Assembly (NCBI RefSeq): GCF_037392515.1 | Contig: NC_090281.1 | Location: forward strand, 52,740,753 to 52,804,752 | From: Haliotis asinina | Taxonomy: Eukaryota > Mollusca > Gastropoda > Lepetellida > Haliotidae | Direction of reading: 5' to 3' | DNA length: 64,000 nt | Shown here: piece by piece, positions 47,001 to 59,000 of the stretch | Layout of the letters: each line of letters begins with the position of its first letter | Position numbering within the stretch: the first letter of the stretch is position 1 | Position numbers and translations under genes: made by a program | The notes under the pieces: generated by a model | Told to the model about the DNA's origin: nothing | Database searches by the model: none | What the model saw: only the letters and a program-made list of their open reading frames with translations

Positions 47001-50000
47001 TTTTCAATACCATATTTTTTACTTTAGTCATCTGAGTGTCTATGCCAGAGCTGCGTAGGTGTCAGTAAGAAACTTTAAAACAATTCGTGGTTACTGTGAA
47101 ATATCTTCTCTAAAGAGACAGCTTTGACATCGCAAAGGGTTCAAGCGCAGATGTGGCGGTAGCCTAGTGGTGAATGCGTTCGCTCGTCAACAGTCGGGTT
47201 CGATTCTCCACGTGTGTGCATTGTGCAATTCCCGACATGGGTGCAGTGTGTTAAGGTATTCCTGGTGTTCCCCGCCGTGATATTGCTTGAATATTGCTTA
47301 AAGCGGCGTAAAACTCAACTCACTTACTCATTTCTTAGGTTAATACAGGATATGGTTCCCTTTGTATACAGGACCCGTTAAGGTCCGGGGAAGAACAGAT
47401 CTTCAGCAACCCATGCTTGCCATAAAACGCGACTATGCATGTCTGGATCTGGTGGTCAGGCTCGCTGACCTGGTTGAGTAGTGGAGTGTAACGAAAAGTA
47501 CTGAGACTAAGTTTACTTAGACTGTTCAATGACTGACGCAATGGTCATGATGGAAATTGACATTAGATGACATCAACGTTAAGACAATGAACCTGACCAC
47601 CCGATCTCATACCACAAGCACAGCTCGCTGAAAACTCTGATCCGGAACTTTACGGGATGTTTACTAGTATTTTAGGTGACACGTACACTGGTTTAGACGA
47701 GAGTTCTTGGCCTAGATACAGTGATTCAGTGTTAATAATCCACTTATTCCCCCCCAGCAGGGAATATAGTATTAGGCTCATCCGCCTGTACATCCGTCTG
47801 TCAGCACGTACGAACTGGAATATTTTAAGAACCGTTGACCAAATTCTTATCATATTTGTCACCTATTTTCATCGCATTATGAGAAAGGTCACTGTTAGGT
47901 TCGGCGACCTTGACCTTTATTTCAAGGTCACACAGGCCCTCTAACATTTTACCCTTGTCAGCGACGTATCTCAAGAACCATTGGTTTTCTTCATATTCAA
48001 CACCAGGCTTCATCAAAGGAAGGAACAGGGCACAGTTGATTTTGGTAACCTTTATCTGTTATTCAAGGTCACAGCGACACATTGAATATTTCAGTTTGTT
48101 AACTTACATGTTCGCCTTGTCAGCAAGACATTTCACAAACGATTCGCTGTATTTTCTTCACACTTGACACAAAGCATCATCTTGGTAACGTACAGGTTGA
48201 CTGATCATGCTTTTGTTGACGTTATCGTAAAGTACAACCTTCACTTTCATTACCTGTTAAGTTTGATTTGATAATTTGCGGTGGGGGATTATGTCGCCTT
48301 AGTGGCAGTGCTAGTTACATCTACAATCAGATTGACTTTCAGTATTCTGAACTATTTCCAATACTATGCGAAAGTTACATGTTTCTCTATTTGACTGGCG
48401 TATATCATATTTACCACCGCAGTCTAATCGTAAAAAGTGCAAGTGAATATGATGCTAAGAAAAGACTATAACGAGGCTGTCACTTTATTGTAATATCTTT
48501 AACAATTTCGATAGCGATTTTACTGACATGATACTGAAAGGCAAGTATGCAAAGAATACATGACCTTTAGTGACTGACAAATTGATTTATCTGATAACAC
48601 GGACAACATCACCCGAACACATTCACCCTCAGAAACATCATGCAACGTGTGTGGCATGAATGTGCTCCACTCTTCACACATGCACCCTGACAGGTGTAAA
48701 CCTACTTGTCGTCATTCCTCTGGCACAACGAGCGGGTCCTGACTTCAGTGTTTGGGATGACAATGCCCGTCCATGGATGATATGACCGAGAAATGGATGT
48801 TAACGGTGTTGTTTAGATCAACAGCATCACGCATATGGCCTAACCTGCAAATCACTTGATCTTAATCCCACTGGAAATGCCTGGGACATTACTAGAAGTT
48901 GTGAATACGATCTCCATGTTCACACCGAGACTCTGGATAGCCTTGAGCAAGCGTCAAAGAGAGAACGACAGAGCATTCCACAACAACGTTACAGGCTCAT
49001 TTGGTCAATGCAAAGACGCGTAGAAGCTTGCCATGATTGTTACACGCGTTGCCGAACAGTGTTTCACTGTCCCTATCTGACTTGAACCTTAATGTTAACA
49101 TTTTGCTCCATCAGTGCAGCATATTTTGCACGACTGTTTCGCGAGAACATGTTTTTGATGATTTGTAAGTCTCTAATTGCCCCATACCATTTCATTTCAT
49201 GCTGTTAATCGTTTGTACATATGTTTCACCTTTTTGTTGCAACATTGCATTATTTGCAATTTCAGTAATTGAAAATGCAATGAGACCACATACATATGTT
49301 GCTTAACTTTTTGTGAGGAGTATAAATAACAGTATCTAACATTAGTGTCAGTCAGAAGAGAAAAAGTCTTTGCGCTCATAAATTTAACTGAGACTGCAGC
49401 CATCAGGGATAAATGACTTTGTAGTCATTATCCCTTTTTCAGCATACACAACCTCTGTGAGGTCATTCGATTGTTGTCTGTTTGTTGTTGACGGCGTTTG
49501 CTCCGTTCAGCAATATTATAGCTATATGGCCACTGCCCGTAGATAATCGACCTGACAATACAGTGGTCGACATTATGAACGTCGATCTGCGCAACAGAGA
49601 TACGACATCTGCCAACCACAAGTTTAAGAAATAAAGTTTTGTACCCATGTATATATACATTCTGTGTTCTTAAAAATTATATAGTTTGGAACATTCCCAC
49701 TCCTCAAAAATCAGGAAATGAGGGTTAGCTCTTGTACCTTAGTTACCAACGATTTGAAATAAGGTTTTGTTGGGAAAACGATGTTTTTAAGGAACTATGT
49801 GTCATCTGTCATATTTTGATTCATGCACATCAGTGATGGCTTAATCCCTGGAGATCAGTGGTGGTTACGACCGACAGTATTTAAATCAAACACCCAGAGG
49901 GCTTGTCTTCAGATCATATGAAATTCATCAAGAATCCCTTTAATCAAATTAAGTAGTTGTGTATATCCAATGGTGTCATATCACGTCGAACAATTTCAAC

Positions 50001-53000
50001 ATCTTGGCATCGACTCCTTGTGAACACCTGGTGTCATTGCTGTTTGAAAGTGATTGAAGGGATATAGTCGGAACCGTACAACCATACTCTCTTAGCAGAG
50101 AAGATTTATGTTGTGGAAAAAAGATACTAGAATTTGTAAACTTGCAGTTTGCTAAATAAGTGTAATCCCAAATGTGACATGTTGTATTTGACCTTTTTAA
50201 CAAGGCATTATGTATTCATGACTTCGGCCCCATGGAGCTGGACAGTTGACACATGTCTTAGTGTTCATAAAGTACATTGACTACCAGTTGAAGGTGCAGT
50301 GGTTGAAAGGGTAAGATGGCGATTAGATCCCCCACTCCAAGAGGATCGGTTCGAATCCCGGATAGGACTCAACCCTCAAACGTAATAGCACTATTCTACT
50401 GACAAAGTGTAATCCCTATAGGACATATCTAACAAAGCTTTTGGTTCTGTCTACTTCGACCTCATAGCGGTAGCCACATGTAAGCGCAAAATGAAAATAG
50501 CCAGCGGTGGTATAGCTGTGAAGTGAATGCACTCCAGTGACTGTCGCCAGTGTGGTTTATATGTGTATTGCTGACGTCATGCTGTTTGAATAATCTCATT
50601 TTTCAACATGTGCGGAATCCTGCGGTATATTTGATATGCTCCCTACGTATTGTTTTGACGTGATTTGCTCAGCTTCAAGCCATTAGTTCATTAACAAAAT
50701 ATAATGACGTCAAAACATACTTTTATGCCACCGTTGTCAATCAAATAATCGTGAAATATGACCCTGTGAAATTTCATACACATCTAATCAGGACCACATG
50801 TTCCTGTTTGAAATCATTCATTGGTTTGTGAACGTTTGATTTGTCCGAAGGCTATATACTACTGGGCATTGTCAGAATAGATTCTTTTACAGGGCATCGC
50901 GCCTGGCGGTGTGACAGCCCAGTCACGTGACTTACAATGATTGATACCCGGTTGCACAAGACTGCCGGCGGTTGCCTGTTGGGACTCATCTGTCACAATT
51001 ATTGCCACTAAATATTGTCATGTATAGTTCCTTTTTAATGGCATCGAGTATAGACATGTGCCATCGTCGCCAGCATTGAGGTACACGCCCAAATATATGA
51101 CTGCTGGTAGGTCATCAGTCGGAGTCGACAGCAGTGGGAGATCGAACAGTGTTCGCGATAGACCGACGTTCAATGTGTGAGGCTGCTTCTGGAGTAGCAA
51201 CACCAATAAATAGCAGTGCAGTTCATTGTTCAGTGCAGGACAACAAACAATCAACAAACAAAATCAAGTGGGAAGATTCAACACTCTTTTAAGTGCTCTA
51301 CCCAACTTCAATTTAGATTCATGTCCTTAGAGCAAGTACATGTGATTAGACGGAAGTAGATGTAGGATGTTTTATATACCGCAGCCAGGAGCTGACCAGG
51401 TCCAGACAGAGGGTGATAGCATGAGCAGGTTTCACGTTGCTGGTAAACCATGACACATTGCAATCAGATTACACATTGTCACAAGTCGATTCCTATTTTA
51501 ACAACTTGGATCTTACAAAAATGACTTTCATGAAAAATATTTATGTTACACTAAATTAACATGTAAGTCTATAGAAATTACGTCAGGTGTCCGAATATAA
51601 ATGGCACGGGTCTGTACAACGATCGTATCGCTGCGATAGCTATGTGAAACGGGGCCCGGTGATCAGGATCGGTGACATGGTTTATGATATGCCATCGTCA
51701 CCCAATAACGTTTTCCTCGTTGCTCATGATGTCGAACACATGTTCTGTTATTTACATACGATCGTAGTATAATATTGACGAGTACTTTTTCAAACACCAT
51801 ATAAAGAATCAGATTTATCATATTTTGGGTAACAAACACCAAAATAGGACAACAGTCCTTGTAAAACCTTAACTGCCACACACACCTTTATCACGTAGGA
51901 CGAAGTGATATGCGTGACGACTGAGACCTTTATTTGTAGCTCAAATATGTTTTCGCCTCAACTACAAAAGCGAGATAGATGTTTTGATGTTAAGGAGCAT
52001 GATGTTTTCAAACTGTGGTCACAGGTGTCTGTCTGCCATCTAATTACAGCTTCTGCTTCCATAGATAGACTGTCCTTGTCGCGACAACACAGTGGTACTT
52101 CCGGTTTGCCGGTTGTCACGTTATGCCTGTGTATCCCCGCCCATGCTTATGGGACCAAAAAAGGCCACTCAAGGAATGGTTCCACATGCGATCTAGACGA
52201 TTGTCAACAACTTTTGGCCGTTTACGACAAATACCGGTGCCTCATTCCGCCTACACTTACCAATTCAACTTTTCAATACAACCGTTTCGTAATCGCCGGG
52301 TTATTGTCGTTGACCAGGGGTCGAATTTCTTGCTTTCCGTTTTTAGTGATTCACCGAAAAATGATGACAAAGTTAGCACGTATGGTGCGTGCTCGGCTTC
52401 GAGAGATGTTTTGATTTAACGGGGCAAGCATCTTGAAAAGATAAAGTGGTGATATTTCCACCAGGCAAGCACCACTCACTGTCGCCACTGGGCCCTAATT
52501 AACATCCCAGATGCCCAGCACACACGCCATGTTTCTATGTAACAAATACACACTTTTGTTGCAATGTTGTGCTTTCACACGTGTGAGTTGCATCGCAGTA
52601 GAAACAATGTGTTTTCAAGACGATCATTAACGTGAGGCATGTACTCTCAGCTCGTATTGTTGGAAAAGTAGAGCCCACACCCAGTTGTGACTTAGACTGG
52701 GTTTATAATAGAGGGACGGGCTTGACAGTTGTTTCTTGCCAAGTGAGCACTGTTTCCGGTCGGACATCACGAAATATCCATTTCAAAATGACAGTCCGTT
52801 CCGCCCTACTCGGATTCCAGTCCAGTCTGCCCATAGGTGTATGTCTGTTCCACCTACACCTCACTCACCCCCCCACCCCCCACCCCCCCTGTGCACGTGT
52901 TTTCCCCCAAGGTCTATTCTTAGAAGCTTTTGAAACATTTCTGTTTATTCGTAATAAGACAACTCTCATGTGTAAATTAGATTTATATTGTTTTCTGTTT

Positions 53001-56000
53001 CTTTTAACATTGTAATGGGGATCTACCGTTGTGCATCCCTGAACAATCAGTGGTGGGTTAATTGGCGTTAGAACTATTCGTTATCGTTGGAATCGAGGTA
53101 GGCGTTGGCTGCTGACGGTTGTCATCAACTTTTTCAATTTTTAAAGTGTAGTGTAATTCTTCGCAGGCCCTTGTACAACTGGGGAAGGGGGTATTATTGA
53201 TTTCAACCTATGTGTTGGTTTGTTAACCTAGTCTTTATGTTTCTATTAATGATTGTGATCATTTAGAAAGAGAACACGAAAACAACTTAATGTCGAAGGA
53301 CGGCCTCTAAATTTGAGAGTTAGACGTTTTAGTTATTTCAGATCTTAATAGACCTTGATGTAAATCATAAAATCGCATGATTGTGTTTTTGGCCGACGAA
53401 CGTTGACATTTGTCATCTTTTTATGTCTCATTTATTGGGTACATCTCGGCGTTTATTGGGTGTTTGGAAACAAATTATTTTGTACCATTTGCTATTGGCT
53501 CGGACATTTTGATTAACATTAAGTGTGTGTAGAGTGTTTTGAGCAGCAAACCGATGTAACCGATCCTGACAGTGAGGCCGTAAGCGGTGGCGGATGTTGA
53601 ACTGTATTATTTGTCAGTGAGTGGACCTTCAGCACCTGTCGGGGAACATCCGACTTTACAATAGCAATATAGTTTAGATAGTAGTGTCGCTTCATAACTG
53701 TCTGTGCTTGGATATCTGAAAAGCTGTCAATACAAACTAAAGGAACTCACATCGTTGTTTTAAGAGAAAACGTTATCCGAAGATTATATAGTGAGTCCGG
53801 ATGGTCATATAGGTTTGAGTGAGCGAGAGGTCAGACCAACATTTGATTCAAACGGACATTCACATATGTGCGTCAGGCCGACTTGCCGGTGTCTGTGAAG
53901 AAATGGAATAAGAAACACATAATTACTACCAGGATATGAACAAAATCCTATTGCAATCTATCTATAGATATTACAGCAATCAGGCGCCTTAACTACACTC
54001 AAATGGTAACCACAGTACCATGATATCAGTGCTTCGTGGCGGGGAACGCGATATCGGCAGAAAAACACATAAGGTAATGTGTTACCGCGGCTGGACTGTG
54101 GGCTGGGGTAGTTCCGTCTGGCATTTCATGAAAGCCACCACCATTCACGAATAGGAAATGAGAAAATCAAGAAAATGTGTTTTTTGTAACGACTATCGTG
54201 AGGGGTGGTGTCGTTGATGACGTCATCGGCAGCGTTAGCGGCAACACACTGACGCGGTGCCACACGTGACAAAGGAGGGGAGTTTGTTAGATGGGGAGTT
54301 CCAGCATGTGGGGGGCGTGTGTGTAAGGGCATTTATAGGTAGTTTAATACAATAACAAATGTTAGTTACATGTCCTATTCTGTGAAATATATTTAAATAG
54401 CTTATTTTTAAACCCCGTCGCGCGTTTAGCACGAAGAGGGGGATATAGTATTAGGCTCCGTCCGTACCTCTGTACGTACGTACGAATTGGAATATCCTAA
54501 GAACCATTTACTAAATTCTCTCCATATTTGGTACCTAGGTCCATCATAGTAAAGGACAGGTATCATTCAGGTTTGGTTACTTTTACCTTCATTTCAAGGT
54601 CACAAGGGGATTTTAACCTTTTACCCTTGTCAGCGAGAACTGTTCTCTGGATTTTCTTCACGTTCGACATCAAGCTTCATCTAGGAAAGGTGCAGTACAT
54701 TTTGGTGACCTTCACTTAATGTTCAAGATCACGGAGACACTTTGATGATTCAGCATGTTCACCTGCAGGTTGAGCTTGTCGATATCTCAAGACCTGTTCA
54801 CTGGATTTTCTTATTCATCACAAAGCTTCATCTTGGAAAGGCGCATTTAACTTCATCTTACCCTACTTTCATTTTCATTACCTTTTAAGTTTAGTTGGTT
54901 AATTTGCGGCACGGGATTATGTCACCTTAGAGACAATGCGTGTTAAAACCCATCCGAAGAGGGTGAGTATCTACCAAATGCTAAACTTATGTTCTAGAAA
55001 ATACATAATGATTAATGTTGCCTGTAAACAAAACAGTGTAAATATGACAAAAATCAAATAGTGGCGTTTCTGTGATCCATGGATATTTATATAGTTATGT
55101 TATCGGAAGCAGTGATGTTGGGTGTAAAGCAACTATAAATACGGAACCCCTTGTTGAGGGTGTCTTATGTGTGTAATATCATAAATATAATGTGGTCTTA
55201 TCGTCGCTTCGGGGCGGTGGGGTAGCCTAGTGGTTAAAGCGTTCGCTCGTCACGCCGAAGACCCGGGTTCGATTCCCCACATGGGTACAATGTGTGAAGC
55301 CCATTTTCTGGTGTCCCTCGCTGTGATATTGCTGGAATATTGCTAAAAAGCGGCGTAAAATTAAACTCACTCTCTCACTCACTTACCGTCGATTCACTTT
55401 AGCTGTAACTGAATGAATTCAATGCTGTTACTGAACACGGTAAAGACGTTAAAGACGCGATTACAACAAACAAATAATCAAGTGCTCACAAGATCGGAAA
55501 TACATGTTGTATCAGTATGTGCATAGCGTTACAATCAGTTAGAAATGAAATTGAAGTGGAAATATTCAAACTATTATTGGCAGTAATTTCCACATTAGTA
55601 CTGACAGGGAGCACTATCATCGCTGCGATTCTTCCTGGGCGGTTCAGCCTTTGCTCTATTCAAACGAGCGAGACAACATACAGTAGCATGAGTCTAACAA
55701 TAAACGACAAATAACTCAATATCGAACAAACAGCTCAGTTGTTCCTGGCCCACCTACAGCTTTGATGGACTCACGCGCGCTTGTTGTTGAATTTTCTAAC
55801 AAATGGTGCCCCCTTTGTTCGGGGCATTCGCTGGTGATGGGAGGGTGGATCCGACAGGCGTTAGCCCAGTCCACTCTGGCCATGGCCCAGTATTGGGAGT
55901 TGAGGGTCTCTGGCGATTGCTCGACAACATCAATTTATCTATAGATAAGAATATTTCCTATATGCCCAGGTCATCCAAATATTTAGGCAAATCATAGTCG

Positions 56001-59000
56001 GATTACATAGCTTCGTGCTTTTGGCTTATATCGGTAGCCACACGGGTAACGTAAGTACCGTTCATTGTGACTATACTCTAAGGAACATTTGAAGGTTTCA
56101 GTATGTAGAATACACAGGCATTTAGAAGACGTATTAGCTAGTCTGTGGTATGTTAGTAAGAACACATGTTCGGAGACTGAGGTCATCGTGTGAAGATTGT
56201 TATCATATCAGATGACTTGTCAGCTGAGTTTTTGCCTTGCTGTGTTGACTTGTAATTTTTCATTGTGGCTTTGTCATACTGGTTGAAGAACGAGGGCGGC
56301 TATGTCATACTGGTTGAGACAGGGTGTTTCTGTCATACTGTTACAAGGTCGAGGGTGGTTCTGTCATACTGGTTGAAAAAGCGAGGGTGGTTCTGTGACA
56401 TTAGTGTGGGAGTTAGACTGTTCTGTTATACTGGTTGGCGTGGGTAGTTAAGGAAGATGGAGTAAAAATCACAAAGTGATAATCATGTCTTAATGACGAT
56501 AAGGCAGGATGCACTTTCTCTTTTGCGAACACCCGGTGTCATCGCTGATCGTTTGTGGTTCTTGAATATGATTTGACAGCTGCTTTGTCCTTTACGCCAA
56601 ATGAAATCTGTTCCTGAATCAAATTATGTATTACTTTGACCCAACGTTCTACATTTGCAGACATTCAAAACGTTATTCAGAGATTCTTGGTCACATAATA
56701 TCACTATCAACATGAAAGCTTCAAACAGAGTTAAACAGTCGTGGTCGTGAACATCTTTTTATGAAAGTGCCTTTGAAAAGTTGACTTGGAAAAATGATTC
56801 ATACGTTTTATGAATAAAATTATAGTAAACTAATGTTCCGTATGATTTCTTATCGTCGAGTGCACTTCACAAATTAGTGAAATATATGATTCTAGTGCTA
56901 TTAATGTAATTCTTTATGACAAACACAGTGACAAATCGACCTGAAAGTTAAATTCAGCATTAATGTAATGAGTAATAACCTATGTAACATAAATCTGTTT
57001 CTCACCTAATTTCTATTGTCCATTCCGAGTAATAATTGGGTGCATGTAATAGTCTATAATTTCATAGCAAAAGTCACTGACCCGGGTACATCCGGGTTAG
57101 AATTGGTCTTCATTTGATCGTAAGATACGACTAATTGGATCGGGTGGTCAGGCTAACTCGCTTTTGCAATAAATATGTTGATGTTTCTATTCGCCACATG
57201 GGTACAAAGTGTGAAGCCCATTTCTGATCTCCCCAGCTGTGATATTGCTGGAATATTGCTAAACGCGGCGTTAAACCATACTCACCTACCTAAGCGTCAT
57301 AACGTCAATGTACACAACCCTGATAATTGAGTGGATAAGCGACTGAGTGACCCAATGTTTGGAAACTAACCGAGGTCTTCAGTGCACGTTTGTCAACATG
57401 ACACCTTTACCTCCAGGGAACCTCACCGCTGCTACGTCCTACTAGAGAGTTGATACGTACTTAATGTCACAAGCACCTCTGATACTTTGCAGCAGTAGAC
57501 ACACGTTGTATTCCGATGATGGACACGGTTAATTTTGAATTCAGTGAAGTGAAAAAGATAACCTCTTCACCTAAAATGAAGAAATTGGAAGGATTTCTCG
57601 CCATGGTAGCTGTAACATTTGTTTAGGAGCAACGTATTCTGCATTTGGATCTCAGTAAAGTACAGGGGCGGTGTGGTACCTCAGTGGTTAAAGCGTTCGC
57701 TAGTACAGCCGAAGACCCGGGTTCTATTACCCATATGGGTACATTGTGTGGAGCCCATTTCTAGTGTTCCCCGCCTTGATATTGCTGGGATACTGCTAAA
57801 AGAGGCCATCCGGGATTCGAACCCACACCCTCATTACAGTCAGGCACCTAATCGCCTATTATAAACCACTGCGGTGTTAAAGGTAATATATATACTTGTT
57901 ATCGTGCTTCCCGTTGCGATAAACCTAGAACACCCGTTACTGAGAGTACTGATCCAGAAGCCATTGGTAATCACCCAGTCTGGAAATGCCGAGTACGAAT
58001 GTGTTTGTAGGACGCAGTTTGACATCAGGCCTCACAGGAGGGTCCATGACGTCACGCGTACCCTGTCCCAGATGGGCTGACCTTTAATCCAGTACCGGTA
58101 TATATGTCAGGTGCGCGGTATATTCCTACCTGGCTGCAACTCTATACTAATCCTTTAGGGAACTGTCTGTAATCACGAGGGGGTGGGAGCGCGGTGGGTC
58201 CCGATCCACAAGGCTTTATGCAGGAAGGCATGCTGAGGCTTCATAGCAGTATTTGCAATGGTCATCAGTGTAAAGGGAGGCGTACCATGTTAGGCTTGTA
58301 TGGTCCACAGTCTTATGAGTTCAGAGCGAATGAATCTTATCTTACCTCACACATGAATGTCGCTTTCCGATTGGCTAAGCGCTATTCTATTATTTTCAAT
58401 GTACCCTGCTTACAGGCGATACTATTATTTTCAATGTACACCGCTGGGAATTCCGAACTCTCCTGGTGCTTCGTGGTAGTACTTCTTTGTCTCGAATAAC
58501 ATTGAATCACGCATCAAGCACGGAAATTATCGATGTTTTGCGATTGAAATCGATGGAAGGGAGATCACTCTAAATCTGCTTACCTTATGTCGTCTGCAAA
58601 AGGGCGTCCATCAGAAGTGCTTCAAACAGTTCAAAATTAAAATTTAGGTGTTCCGTAAGATAAATACGTTGTCACTGGTCCCTCGGGGTCCATGGGCGCA
58701 TGTACCCTCGAGGTGTGTTTATGTTCCCCGAGCCCGCCTCGTGACCAGTGAACAACGTTTATTGTTATCCTCGTCAGTGGCATTACAACGACGGTGTGGC
58801 ATCTTGGAAGTTTACTACTCAAAAGAAGTTAAGAGTATTCAAGGACGTGTCAATCAGGACGTGTTGTAACAAGAAACTAGAGTCTAGTCTAGAGACTCTA
58901 TTGTAACAGAAAGACTCGCGTGACCCTTTACTTAATTTGGGTGGTATAATTCCGAATCAAGCAAATCAGAGATTGAGTAGCTATCAGTTCTCTGGATCTT

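Noticed and set aside
50293..50370. Possible tRNA gene
   Set aside because: A- and B-box-like motifs are present, but no acceptor or anticodon stem pairs well and related copies exist at 57803 and 37822, so it is a SINE head.
51905..52414. 169-codon open frame, the longest non-repeat frame outside the genes
   Set aside because: It starts at GTG, has no domain or splice context, and one frame of this length is expected by chance in 64 kb searched in six frames.
55211..55290. Possible tRNA gene at a SINE head
   Set aside because: The match to Pol III boxes is good, but the same head heads many repeat copies with a common body and tail.
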